DNA of 64,000 bases, from positions 605,006-669,005 of the forward strand of contig JAMPAK010000001.1 in assembly GCA_023667285.1 (NCBI GenBank), given 5' to 3'. Below the pieces are notes generated by a model. That model had not been told where the DNA came from. It saw only the letters and a program-made list of their open reading frames with translations, and ran no database searches. Positions within the stretch are counted from its first letter, which is position 1. Each line of letters opens with the position of its first letter. The position numbers and the translations under genes were made by a program. Shown piece after piece: positions 1 to 7,957 of the stretch. The DNA is from Muribaculaceae bacterium. GTDB lineage: Bacteria; Bacteroidota; Bacteroidia; Bacteroidales; Muribaculaceae.

Positions 1-417
1 CTTGATGAGGGAGTCCTGAATCTCAAAGCCGGTGTTGTCAGCGTGGTGGAGTATGCGGAACTCAGAGTGTCCGCCCTCGCGGTGGAGGTCGAAGGTGCCG
101 TCTTCTTTTTTGTCGAAGTCCACGCCCCAGGAGACGAGCTCGTTGATCTGCGCAGGGGCATTTCGCACCACTTTCTCGACGGCCTCAGGGTCAGAGAGCC
201 AGTCGCCGGCCACCATTGTGTCGTGGATGTGTTTGTCGAAGTTGTCCACCTCGAGGTTAGTGACGGAGGCGACACCTCCCTGGGCTAGGGCGGTGTTTGC
301 TTCATCGAGAGTAGTTTTGCAGACAAGCGCCACTGTTCCGTGGCCAGCCACCTTAAGGGCAAAGCTCATGCCGGCTATGCCCGACCCGATGACGAGGTAA
401 TCGTATTTCCTGATCAT
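1..417 (-). CDS. nadB: L-aspartate oxidase, N-terminal part (cut by window edge)
   Basis: Translating the minus strand from the ATG at 415-417 gives 139 residues with no stop before the window edge. The N-terminus carries the FAD dinucleotide-binding motif YLVIGSGIAGMSFA (residues about 7-20). It continues with the family signature NTALAQGGVAS and the HREGGHSEFRILHHAD segment typical of L-aspartate oxidase. The enzyme oxidises L-aspartate to iminoaspartate, the first step of de novo NAD synthesis, and is normally about 520 residues, so roughly a quarter is present. A TAnnTTTG element at 447-454 implies a leader of about 20 nt. The 49-codon ORF and VKOR gene lie upstream in the same direction. 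Confidence 0.93.
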   Translation of the reverse strand, partial: MIRKYDYLVIGSGIAGMSFALKVAGHGTVALVCKTTLDEANTALAQGGVASVTNLEVDNFDKHIHDTMVAGDWLSDPEAVEKVVRNAPAQINELVSWGVDFDKKEDGTFDLHREGGHSEFRILHHADNTGFEIQDSLIK

Positions 418-446
418 GGTTCAGACGAAAGTGTATATTTCGGCTG

Positions 447-454
447 CAAAAATA
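447..454 (-). promoter_or_regulatory. Bacteroidetes -7 element of nadB
   Basis: The minus strand reads TATTTTTG, matching TAnnTTTG, 29 nt upstream of the nadB ATG. It overlaps the end region of the upstream small ORF. No clear -33 TTTG was found at the right distance. Confidence 0.5.
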
Positions 455-455
455 G

Positions 456-605
456 TCAATTTTTGGGAGATTTTGCCATTTTCTCAAGTAATTCGGGCGT
501 GAGGATGGTGCGCTTTTCGGAAAAACGCATTTTGTTGAGGTCGAGGGAAGAGAGAGTGACGGCTCCCTCGATGGCGGGTGGTGTGATTTTCTCAGGCTTC
601 TTCAT
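456..605 (-). CDS. Small ORF, 49 residues, overlapping the VKOR gene end
   Basis: An ATG-initiated ORF of 49 codons (ATG at 603-605, TGA at 456-458) is not explained by a neighbour. Its first 14 nt overlap the 3' end of the VKOR-family gene in another frame, an arrangement typical of translational coupling. The product begins MKKPEKITPPAIEGAV and has a central LDLNKMRFSEK and a Lys-rich end; it has no signal peptide, membrane segment or Cys. The short, lysine-rich N-terminus is loosely reminiscent of Bacteroidales RiPP precursors (TIGR04149-like), but the Gly-Gly cleavage motif is missing. No function is assigned. Confidence 0.5.
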   Translation of the reverse strand: MKKPEKITPPAIEGAVTLSSLDLNKMRFSEKRTILTPELLEKMAKSPKN

Positions 606-1614
606 CGTCGGTGTGGATTGAGTCAGACTTGTCGATAAGGGGCATCACGGCGTTTATACCGAGCATTACCATGACGTAAGTGAGTCCAAGCACAAAGAAC
701 TCTATGGGGATGGGGAAGATATCCTTGAGCCATCCTCCGCCCAGATAGCAGAAGAAAAGGAGCCAGAGGGTGGCCTGGACGCATACGCATAGAGTGCACC
801 ATTTGTGGGCGCGGAAACGCTGGTACCAGATGCTCCAGAAGGTGAATGGGAGGCAGATGAGGTTGCAGAGAGCCAGGCAGTGCGTCCACTCGGGGAACAT
901 CAGCAGGCAAAGCAGCGAGACGGAAAAGTAGGAGAATCCGACCTCGCTCCAGCCGAACAGGCCAAAGAATTTTGACGCCTTGAGCTCGAGGATGTTGTCG
1001 CAGCCACCTGCCTGCAGCACACCGCAGACAGCATCGGCGGCGCCGCTGTGGATGTGGACTGACTTCCTGACAAGCTGCCATGTGAGCCAGAGGCCACCGA
1101 TGTCGAGAAGCATGATGAGTGTCATGGACCATGAGCGCCACAGGCCTCCGGTGATATATAGGTAGGCCAGGAGGATGAGGGCAGAGAAGAGGAGCACCCA
1201 TTTCTTGGCTCTGTTGAAGAAGTCGATGCGCGCGTGCAGCCCGTGGTGAGGTTCGGCAGAATGCTCAGTAGGAAAGGCCAGGAAGACCGTCCCATCCCAG
1301 ACGGAGAGAAATTCCTCGCGGGGGATGTTCTCGCTCTCGCCCCGGGTGACATAGGTGATATGGCTGTCATCGACGTCAGTGACAATGACAAAGCCGCCCT
1401 TTGTAGAGGCCACAAAGGGGGCTTTGAGTTTGTCGATTTTCTGTTTGTCGGGCAGGCGCAGCCCTTCGCTCTCGACGCCATAAAGGGACAGGAGTTTTTT
1501 CAGGCCGAAGAGGGTCTGAAAAGGCATTGAGTTGAACTTATGGTCAGTGTAGCCCGGTGTGAACGGGACTCCAAGCAGTTCAAGCCAATGGGAGAGGATG
1601 GTGTCGCCGCGCAT
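592..1614 (-). CDS. VKOR-family disulfide oxidoreductase with N-terminal C39-like domain
   Basis: A 340-residue integral membrane protein. Residues about 1-125 resemble a C39-peptidase-like domain, but the region where a catalytic Cys would be expected has none, so it is probably inactive. From residue about 138 there are four to five membrane helices with the two VKOR cysteine sets: Cys197/Cys205 (CGVLQAGGC) and the active CxxC at 273-276 (WCTLC). VKOR proteins pass electrons from periplasmic thiol oxidases to quinone, driving disulfide formation. The gene sits 14 nt downstream of a thioredoxin gene, which fits a thiol-redox role, and overlaps a 49-codon ORF at its 3' end. The partner DsbA-like protein is not visible here. 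Confidence 0.82.
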   Translation of the reverse strand: MRGDTILSHWLELLGVPFTPGYTDHKFNSMPFQTLFGLKKLLSLYGVESEGLRLPDKQKIDKLKAPFVASTKGGFVIVTDVDDSHITYVTRGESENIPREEFLSVWDGTVFLAFPTEHSAEPHHGLHARIDFFNRAKKWVLLFSALILLAYLYITGGLWRSWSMTLIMLLDIGGLWLTWQLVRKSVHIHSGAADAVCGVLQAGGCDNILELKASKFFGLFGWSEVGFSYFSVSLLCLLMFPEWTHCLALCNLICLPFTFWSIWYQRFRAHKWCTLCVCVQATLWLLFFCYLGGGWLKDIFPIPIEFFVLGLTYVMVMLGINAVMPLIDKSDSIHTDDEEA

Positions 1615-1628
1615 AGCTGTCAGGGATT

Positions 1629-1922
1629 TCAGAGATATGCCTCGACTTTGCTGAGAAGCACCTCGCCGTCAATCTCGCCTGAGTGACGCCACTTCTCCTG
1701 GCCATTCCTGTAGACAATGAATGTGGGGATTGACTCAGCGCCGGCCTCGTTTGCGGCTTCCTGGTTCTTGTCAATGTCGAGCTGCACCACTTCGGCACGT
1801 CCGTCCAGGAGCTCGCGCACCTGCGCTACGATAGGCATCATTCTTTGGCAGTGAGGACACCATGTGGCATAGAATTCTACTAAGAGAGTTCCAGGTTGGG
1901 AGATAAGTTCAGAGTATGTCAT
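1629..1922 (-). CDS. Thioredoxin-family protein
   Basis: A 97-residue single-domain thioredoxin fold. The active site is WCPHC at about residues 21-25, and the cis-proline loop is visible as SIPTFIVYRNG (about 64-74). No signal peptide is present, so it should be cytoplasmic. The CPHC dipeptide is more oxidising than the usual CGPC, resembling DsbA-type sites, and the gene directly precedes the VKOR-family gene by 14 nt. A role in a thiol-oxidation or electron-shuttling pathway with that VKOR protein is inferred. The canonical CGPC thioredoxin is the separate gene at 12060-12368. Confidence 0.88.
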   Translation of the reverse strand: MTYSELISQPGTLLVEFYATWCPHCQRMMPIVAQVRELLDGRAEVVQLDIDKNQEAANEAGAESIPTFIVYRNGQEKWRHSGEIDGEVLLSKVEAYL

Positions 1923-1988
1923 AGTGAGAAGATTTTTGTGTTCTCACTTATAACAAAACTTCTGTTGTCAGGGTTTAATCCGCGGGTT

Positions 1989-2768
1989 TCATTTGTGGAG
2001 GTATGCACTGACAGCCCCGACAAGGATGGCGCCACCGGCGATGTTGCCGAGCGTGGAGGGAATGAAATTGGAAGTGATTGACTGCCAGATGCCCACATCG
2101 GCACCCTCCATCATGCCAAGAGGGATAAAGAACATATTGGCGATGCAGTGCTCATAGCCCAAGGCTACAAATGCCATGACTGGAATCCAGCATCCCAGAG
2201 CCTTGGCGGTGAACGACTTGCCGCTCAGAGCGAGCCATACTGCCAGACAGACACACCAGTTGGCTCCGATAGCCTTGAGAAAGACAGTCCACCAGCTCAT
2301 GGAGACCTTGGCCTGGGCGATTCGGATGATTGCGCTGTGCCATGGGTCGGTGGCAGTGAGTCCGCATAGGAATACGAGGAAATATGTGAAAGCCAGTGCG
2401 CCCAGAAGATTGCCAATGTAGACAAGTGTCCAGTTCCTGACCATTGTGAGAGGACCATGATGTCCACGGGCCATGGAGGTGACAAGGACTGCATTGTTGC
2501 CGGTGAAGAGCTCGGCGCCGAGACTCACCACGAGGATGAGGCCTATGGGGAAGGCGGCTCCGCTGAGTAGCCGCTGGAGAGACGGATTGGAATCGGTTAT
2601 TCCGGGAAACCCGAAACCGAGGATAACAGATAGGATGCCTCCGAGTGAGATGAACGCTCCGGCCATGGCTGCGGAGACGAGCAGGCGCGGAGTGTCTGTG
2701 AGGGTCAAAGTGGCCTTGGCGGACCCTGAACGAGCGGCGGCGTCTGTTATTTCACGGGGCGACAACAT
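1989..2768 (-). CDS. Formate/nitrite transporter (FNT) family channel
   Basis: A six-helix FNT-type channel of about 259 residues. Visible family features are the GAELFTGNN loop, the NWxxVYIGNLLGAL segment, GANWCVCLAVWLA and YEHCIANMFFIPLGM. FNT pentamers conduct formate, nitrite or hydrosulfide across the inner membrane. I chose the ATG at 2766-2768 (MLSPREITDAA), because the region upstream of it is the exonuclease gene read in another frame. This start overlaps the exonuclease 3' end by 17 nt, suggesting coupling. The substrate cannot be told from sequence; formate is plausible in a fermenting anaerobe. Confidence 0.88.
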   Translation of the reverse strand: MLSPREITDAAARSGSAKATLTLTDTPRLLVSAAMAGAFISLGGILSVILGFGFPGITDSNPSLQRLLSGAAFPIGLILVVSLGAELFTGNNAVLVTSMARGHHGPLTMVRNWTLVYIGNLLGALAFTYFLVFLCGLTATDPWHSAIIRIAQAKVSMSWWTVFLKAIGANWCVCLAVWLALSGKSFTAKALGCWIPVMAFVALGYEHCIANMFFIPLGMMEGADVGIWQSITSNFIPSTLGNIAGGAILVGAVSAYLHK

Positions 2769-3381
2769 AGGGGGAGTCCTTGGGGATAAACTCGCCTGAC
2801 ACGAGGCGACGGTATATGCGCTGGCATGCCCATGCGTCAATCGAGGCATAGACCATCTGAGATGGTGTGAGCGATGGAGCCTCCCAGTTTGTGAGGCGCT
2901 GGCTCTTTGAGATGCGTCCGCCGAAGATTATGGCATATATCTTCTGCAGGCTTGCATCGGTGATGGAGTAGCGCTTCACCATCTCCTGCAGTTCCACAAA
3001 GTTGGCGGGTGTGAAGGGTGAGATTCTGTGCAGGACATGAAAATCATCTTTGAGAGAGAGACCCACCTTCAGCACATCCTCACACTCCATGAACTCCTTG
3101 AGTTCAGGAGTGAAACCTAATTTGTTGAGTCGGAAGAGGAATGAGCGGTCCTCAGTGGCGACCTGGATGAGTGACACTTTGTTTGTTACACCCTTACGGA
3201 AGTTTGGCTTTGTCTCGGTGTCAAACCCGACAATCTGCTGCTCACGGAGGAAGCGGAGAGCCGGGGCCACATCCTCAGGCTTCTCCACGAGGGTGATGGC
3301 ACCGTCAAACTTGACGGTGGGAAGGGTGGCCACCTGCTCCTTGGTGATTGATATCTGGATATTTTCCGTTTGCATAGTCAT
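2752..3381 (-). CDS. 3'-5' exonuclease domain protein (RNase D/WRN-exo type)
   Basis: A 209-residue protein that is essentially one DEDDy exonuclease domain. The first acidic pair is in VGFDTETKPNF (about 51-61), Exo II is in VGLSLKDDFHVL (about 106-117), and the Exo III Tyr-Asp pair is in YASIDAWACQRIY. These coordinate two metal ions for 3'-5' hydrolysis of DNA or RNA. It follows bioD by 47 nt, but a TACCTTTG element only 8 nt before the ATG suggests its own promoter with little or no leader. A second ATG lies two codons in (3373-3375). Confidence 0.88.
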   Translation of the reverse strand: MTMQTENIQISITKEQVATLPTVKFDGAITLVEKPEDVAPALRFLREQQIVGFDTETKPNFRKGVTNKVSLIQVATEDRSFLFRLNKLGFTPELKEFMECEDVLKVGLSLKDDFHVLHRISPFTPANFVELQEMVKRYSITDASLQKIYAIIFGGRISKSQRLTNWEAPSLTPSQMVYASIDAWACQRIYRRLVSGEFIPKDSPYVVAP

Positions 3382-3389
3382 TCAGCATG

Positions 3390-3397
3390 CAAAGGTA
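3390..3397 (-). promoter_or_regulatory. -7 element of the exonuclease gene, short or no leader
   Basis: The minus strand reads TACCTTTG, an exact TAnnTTTG match, ending 8 nt before the annotated ATG. A start site about 7 nt downstream would leave almost no 5' leader. Confidence 0.5.
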
Positions 3398-3428
3398 GGG
3401 ATTTTCCGTGAGATTGCCATAACAGATT

Positions 3429-4091
3429 TCAATCTGATGGGGAACCGGATGTTTCGGGGAGCGAGGGTATTTTCTCGAGGATGGTGTCAGGGAAGTTTCG
3501 GCTTAGGTATCGGGCGATGAATCCGAATGTGTCCTCGGCTATGATGGTGTCACGGTCGAAAAAGGTGTTGTAGACCACTTTCTCAAGAGTGATTCCACGG
3601 GTCTTGGTGGCTTCGAGCGAGAGGATTGTGTGGTTGATGGAGCCGAGGCGACCGTTGGTGACAAGGATGAGTGGCAGGTGTCGTGAGGAGATATAGTCGA
3701 TGGTGAGGAAGGTATCAGTGATAGGCACCATTAGTCCTCCGGCTCCCTCAATCAGCACACGGTCGTAGCGGCTGAGGAGCCTCTCGGTGGCGCGGTCGAT
3801 TGTGCCGAGGTCTATCTTGCGCCCATCTATTCGGGCAGCGAGCTGGGCGGAAGCCGGATATGTGAAGATTACGGGGGCTGTGGTATGGTCAAGGTCCTCG
3901 GGGAGCGGGCCGGTGCCCATGATGGTACGATGGAGTGTGATGTCCTCAGACCATGTGTCGTTCCCTGTCTGTATGAATTTCTGAGTGATGACGCTGAGAC
4001 CTTCGGCTGCCATGTCTCTGGCTATGATGCCTGTGGCATACGATTTGCCGGCGTCGGTGTCAATCCCTGAGATGAAATATGCCTTGCTCAT
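3429..4091 (-). CDS. bioD: Dethiobiotin synthetase BioD
   Basis: A 220-residue P-loop enzyme. The N-terminus has the BioD nucleotide-binding loop SGIDTDAGKSYATG (about 8-21), and IEGAGGLMVPITD carries the conserved EGAGG motif. It catalyses ATP- and CO2-dependent ring closure of 7,8-diaminononanoate to dethiobiotin. The ATG at 4089-4091 overlaps the bioGC stop by 4 nt (ATGA), so it is translationally coupled as the last biotin gene of the run. No bioB (biotin synthase) follows; it must lie elsewhere if the pathway is complete. Confidence 0.96.
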   Translation of the reverse strand: MSKAYFISGIDTDAGKSYATGIIARDMAAEGLSVITQKFIQTGNDTWSEDITLHRTIMGTGPLPEDLDHTTAPVIFTYPASAQLAARIDGRKIDLGTIDRATERLLSRYDRVLIEGAGGLMVPITDTFLTIDYISSRHLPLILVTNGRLGSINHTILSLEATKTRGITLEKVVYNTFFDRDTIIAEDTFGFIARYLSRNFPDTILEKIPSLPETSGSPSD

Positions 4092-5467
4092 TGGAGGGGT
4101 TTACGGAGGATGATGAATATGGGTTGATATGTGAGAGGTGCTGAGCCGTCGGGACGCAGGGGATAGGTGCGTGTCAGTCTGAGGGCACGTCTGTGTGCCT
4201 GCTGGGAGCCATCAAGAGCATTGACTCCTGTCTCCCTGATGTGGCGAAGAACGTCGATGGGCGAGCTGAAGTTGACGGTGTGCGTGACTTCGAGAAAGCA
4301 CAGTATCTCAGTCCCGGCGGGGAGCATGCGGAAGAGGGTCTCAGCCGATGGGAAGCGGGATTCGCCTCCGGTGACCTCGCGCATTGTCGAGGGACCGTAT
4401 GTAGACAGAGCCATTACGCCTCCCGGCTTGAGTGTCCTGGCGGCCTCGCTGAGAAACCGTGGTAAAGAATTGAACCACTGGACGGTGGATGAGGAGAAAA
4501 TGAGAGAGAGAGACCCGTCAGGGACTTGGCGAATGGCTGTCTCTGCGTCTGTCTCAATGGCTTTGAATGGACATGATGGGTCGAGTGACAGGATGGCGGG
4601 GGTGAGATGGAGGTCCCAGACGGTGAGTGATCGGGGCTGATGGCTTAGCAGGCGGTGTGTGGCCCGGCCAGTGCCAGGCCCTATTTCGAGGACATCTCCC
4701 GTCATGGCCTCGGGTGGTGTGAGTGACAGGAGCCGGTCGGATATCTCATGTTGGATGACGGCATTGTCATCGTATGTGCCGTCGGCTCGCGAAAACCGCT
4801 TTCTGACAAGGGGCTTGTCAGTCAGTAGCCCGTGGAGCAGGGTGGGGAAGTCTGGCAGGTGGGGGCCGGGAATCACCACGGTCTGCAGGGCATCTTCCTC
4901 CCATGCATTGATCTGGGCAGGGGTAGGGATGATGAGGTCAGAGTCTGCCACGATGGCCTTGTCCCACCGTGTGAGAGCATGTGGGCGCTGGCCGATGGCT
5001 GAGAGTTCGGCTTTGAGCCGGTCGACAGGGCGTCCCGGATTGAGCCGGCCTGCTATTTCGGCGTAGCTGGCAGCGCCGCCACACATACGCATCATGAATT
5101 TTTGAAGCGTTCTGTCGTTAAGGCCATCAAGGGTGGCGCTGAATATCTCAGGGGGAATTCCGCGGGCAGGGTCGACGGGGTGGTTGGTGCCGTTGACTGC
5201 TATGCAGGCCGTGATGGGGAGCTGTGAGTGAGATTGCATGAACAAGGCGGCCGAGTGGACACCGTAACTCCAGCCCACTATGGCAATCTCCCTATAGCGC
5301 TCTATTTCTTGGAGCCATGTGGCATCGAGAGTTGTGTAGTCGTAGACCACGGCTATATCATAGCCCGAGATGCCGATTCCCTTGAAAAGGGCCGGACCAG
5401 TGGCCCATCCGGTGAAGATTAGGGCCAGGCGCTCGTTGCCGCTGCGGTCTATAAACTCAATAAGCAT
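4088..5467 (-). CDS. bioGC: BioG-BioC fusion: pimeloyl-ACP methyl ester esterase + malonyl-ACP methyltransferase
   Basis: A 459-residue two-domain protein. Residues about 1-215 match BioG (DUF452-type alpha/beta hydrolase), with the nucleophile elbow GWSYGV (Ser67) and an LIIPTPAQINAW segment before PGPHLPDF. Residues about 220-459 are a BioC SAM-dependent methyltransferase, starting FSRADGTYDDNAVIQ with SAM motif VLEIGPGTGRATH. BioC methylates malonyl-ACP so that it can be elongated by fatty-acid synthesis; BioG removes the methyl group from pimeloyl-ACP methyl ester. The fusion thus opens and closes pimeloyl synthesis in one polypeptide. It overlaps bioF upstream and bioD downstream. Such fusions occur in Bacteroidetes. 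Confidence 0.9.
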   Translation of the reverse strand: MLIEFIDRSGNERLALIFTGWATGPALFKGIGISGYDIAVVYDYTTLDATWLQEIERYREIAIVGWSYGVHSAALFMQSHSQLPITACIAVNGTNHPVDPARGIPPEIFSATLDGLNDRTLQKFMMRMCGGAASYAEIAGRLNPGRPVDRLKAELSAIGQRPHALTRWDKAIVADSDLIIPTPAQINAWEEDALQTVVIPGPHLPDFPTLLHGLLTDKPLVRKRFSRADGTYDDNAVIQHEISDRLLSLTPPEAMTGDVLEIGPGTGRATHRLLSHQPRSLTVWDLHLTPAILSLDPSCPFKAIETDAETAIRQVPDGSLSLIFSSSTVQWFNSLPRFLSEAARTLKPGGVMALSTYGPSTMREVTGGESRFPSAETLFRMLPAGTEILCFLEVTHTVNFSSPIDVLRHIRETGVNALDGSQQAHRRALRLTRTYPLRPDGSAPLTYQPIFIILRKPLQ

Positions 5468-6558
5468 TGTGCGAAACGGTCTATGTCATCAGAAGTCAAT
5501 GCTGCCGAGAGGCTTATGCGCAGGCGGTCTGTCCCCGGGGGGACGGTGGGAGTACGGATGGGAAGGACTTTGAATCCTTCGGCCAGAAGCCTTTGTGAGA
5601 GAGTCGTGGCTTTAACGGGGTCGCCTGTCATGAAGGGGATTATGTGGCTCCCTTCCGGGAGATTCAGATGGTCTGCAAGCCTTCGGCCCAGCGAGGAAAG
5701 ATGTTGACGTTCAGAGTCCATCGCCAGGATTTTCTCCACAATGAACTGCGACCAGGCAGCCTGTATGGGCGGGATGGCTGTAGAGAATATGAATGGACGG
5801 ACTCGGTTTATGGCGAAGTCGTGGAGAGGCTTGGAGGTGATGGCGAATGCACCCATCGAAGCGGCGGCCTTGCCGAAGGTTCCGATGATGATGTCGAACT
5901 CATCGGCTAGTCCAGTCTGCATGCAGAGGCCCAATCCGAGTGGACCCATCACGCCGAAGGCATGGGCCTCGTCGACGTAAAGTATCACTTTGGGGTGTCG
6001 GTGCTTTATGTCGAGAAGAGACAGGAGGGGTGCACTGTCGCCATCCATTGAGTATATGCTCTCAACGGCCACAAGGATGCGGTCATATTCCTTCTCGTGT
6101 GTGGCGATGATGCGCTCAAGATGCTCCATGTCGTTGTGGCGGAAACGGCTGAAGGGGGCGCGGCTCAGTGTGATGCCGTCGATGATGCTTGCATGCACAA
6201 GTCGGTCAGCTGCTATAAATGTGGAGCCTACGGAGGAGAGGGCAGATACAAGGCCGGTGTTGGCATGCCAGCCGCTGTTGAAAATCAGGGCTTCCCTCCC
6301 AAACAGACGGCTGAGAAGGGCCTCGAGGGAGGCATACTCACGCTGGTGTCCTCCCAGAAGCCTGGCTGCCCCGGAGCCAAGAGGGATGGCTGCTCCTCCT
6401 GACTCCATGAACTCAGCCTGCAACTGATGATTTGAGCCAAGGCCGAGATAGTCATTGGATGAGAGGTCAACGAGGCCCGCAGCGGTCTCCATGGAGGGGA
6501 TCTGTCTCAGATTCCCGGAGACCTGCAGGTCTTGAAGGGTTGATTCATAAGGACTCAT
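5449..6558 (-). CDS. bioF: 8-amino-7-oxononanoate synthase BioF
   Basis: A PLP-dependent alpha-oxoamine synthase of 369 residues. The PLP Lys lies in [15 protein letters not shown], and the [11 protein letters not shown] motif carries the PLP-pyridine Asp. It condenses pimeloyl-ACP with L-alanine to 8-amino-7-oxononanoate. I use the ATG at 6556-6558, which overlaps the bioA TGA as ATGA; an in-frame GTG at 6565-6567 is possible but less likely. The 3' end overlaps bioGC by 19 nt, so bioA, bioF, bioGC and bioD form one coupled unit. Confidence 0.94.
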   Translation of the reverse strand: MSPYESTLQDLQVSGNLRQIPSMETAAGLVDLSSNDYLGLGSNHQLQAEFMESGGAAIPLGSGAARLLGGHQREYASLEALLSRLFGREALIFNSGWHANTGLVSALSSVGSTFIAADRLVHASIIDGITLSRAPFSRFRHNDMEHLERIIATHEKEYDRILVAVESIYSMDGDSAPLLSLLDIKHRHPKVILYVDEAHAFGVMGPLGLGLCMQTGLADEFDIIIGTFGKAAASMGAFAITSKPLHDFAINRVRPFIFSTAIPPIQAAWSQFIVEKILAMDSERQHLSSLGRRLADHLNLPEGSHIIPFMTGDPVKATTLSQRLLAEGFKVLPIRTPTVPPGTDRLRISLSAALTSDDIDRFAQCLLSL

Positions 6559-7853
6559 CTGACGCACTCTATGGTTTGACGGACAAGAAGGCGGAGGTCA
6601 TCGTCTGAGATGATGTATGGGGGCATGACGTAGACGTTTTTGCCGAACGGACGCACCCAGATGCCACGCTCGACACATTGCTTTTGAAATTCATCGACTT
6701 TGACAGGCTCTTTCATCTCCATCACTCCGATAGAACCAAGCACTCTCACCTCTGCCACATTGCTGAGGGTGGCAGCTGCTGCAAACTCATCCTTGAGGAT
6801 TGACTCAATGTGGGCGATGCGCGAGGCCATGTCACGGCTCTGCAGAAGTTTGAGCGACTCGATGGCTATGGCGCAGGCCAGGGGGTTGGCCATGAAGGTG
6901 GGTCCATGCATCATCACGCCGGCCTCGCCGCGTGAGATTGTGTCTGCCACTTCCTTGGTGGTGAGGACGGCGCTCATGGTCAGGTAGCCTGCGGTGAGGC
7001 CTTTGCCAATGCACATAATGTCAGGGGCGACGCCGGCATGCTGGCAAGCAAACATGCGTCCGGTGCGCCAGAATCCGGTGGCTATCTCATCGAATATCAG
7101 ATATATGCCTAGTTCATCGCAGAGCCTCCGAGCGCGGCGCAGATACTCAGGGTGATAGAATTTCATTCCACCGGCTCCCTGCACTATAGGCTCGAGGATG
7201 AGGGCTGCGAGTTCATTGGAATGCTCGCGCATCATATTCTCAAGTGGGGCGAAGTCCGCGTCATCCCATTCCTCCCAGGGCTTGATAGAGGGCGAGGGGG
7301 CGAAGTATCTCACGGGAAGGGCCGGTCCGAAGGCCCCGTGCATGCCTGTGACGGGGTCGCAGACGCTCATGGCATTCCATGTGTCGCCGTGATAGCCCGA
7401 ACGGATGGTGATGAAGTTGGTCTTGCCATGGTCGCCGGAGCGACTGACAGAAGCCTGGACAGCCATCTTCATAGCCACCTCTACCGCCACAGAGCCAGAG
7501 TCGGCATAGAAGATGTTGTTCATCTCCTGAGGTGCCACCTCGAGAAGCATCTTCCCAAGGGTTATGGCCGGTTCGTGGGTGAGTCCTCCGAACATCACAT
7601 GGCTCATTTTGTCGAGCTGGCGCTTGGCGGCTGAGTTGATGGATGGATTGTTGTAGCCGTGGATGACACACCACCACGAGGACATGCCGTCGATGAGCTC
7701 ACGCCCGTCGGCCAGTCGCAGGCGCACACCCGAGGCCGACTCTACCATATAGGTGGGCAGAGGGTTGATGGTGGAGGTATAGGGGTGCCACAGATGAAGG
7801 CGGTCAAAACCGTCGTGAAGCACACTTGATTGGTCTACTGATAAACTTTCCAT
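6555..7853 (-). CDS. bioA: Adenosylmethionine-8-amino-7-oxononanoate aminotransferase BioA
   Basis: A 432-residue class III aminotransferase. It shows LHLWHPYTS near the N-terminus and [16 protein letters not shown], which form the BioA substrate-binding region; the PLP Asp is in [13 protein letters not shown] and the Schiff-base Lys in [14 protein letters not shown]. It transfers the amino group of S-adenosylmethionine to KAPA, giving 7,8-diaminononanoate. It is the first gene of the biotin unit, behind a TAnnTTTG element ending 10 nt before its ATG. No BirA-type operator was recognised. Confidence 0.95.
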   Translation of the reverse strand: MESLSVDQSSVLHDGFDRLHLWHPYTSTINPLPTYMVESASGVRLRLADGRELIDGMSSWWCVIHGYNNPSINSAAKRQLDKMSHVMFGGLTHEPAITLGKMLLEVAPQEMNNIFYADSGSVAVEVAMKMAVQASVSRSGDHGKTNFITIRSGYHGDTWNAMSVCDPVTGMHGAFGPALPVRYFAPSPSIKPWEEWDDADFAPLENMMREHSNELAALILEPIVQGAGGMKFYHPEYLRRARRLCDELGIYLIFDEIATGFWRTGRMFACQHAGVAPDIMCIGKGLTAGYLTMSAVLTTKEVADTISRGEAGVMMHGPTFMANPLACAIAIESLKLLQSRDMASRIAHIESILKDEFAAAATLSNVAEVRVLGSIGVMEMKEPVKVDEFQKQCVERGIWVRPFGKNVYVMPPYIISDDDLRLLVRQTIECVR

Positions 7854-7863
7854 TTCAAGAGTG

Positions 7864-7871
7864 CAAAGGTA
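7864..7871 (-). promoter_or_regulatory. -7 element of the bioA-bioF-bioGC-bioD operon
   Basis: The minus strand reads TACCTTTG, ending 10 nt before the bioA ATG. The expected transcription start leaves a leader of only a few nucleotides. No TTTG was found about 20 nt upstream. Confidence 0.5.
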
Positions 7872-7957
7872 CTAAAAATTACAAAAACTTTATTTTGAGT
7901 GGGTGCGTTTCTATTGTGAGAACTCTCATGTTTCATTTTACCTAAGATAATTCTGTC

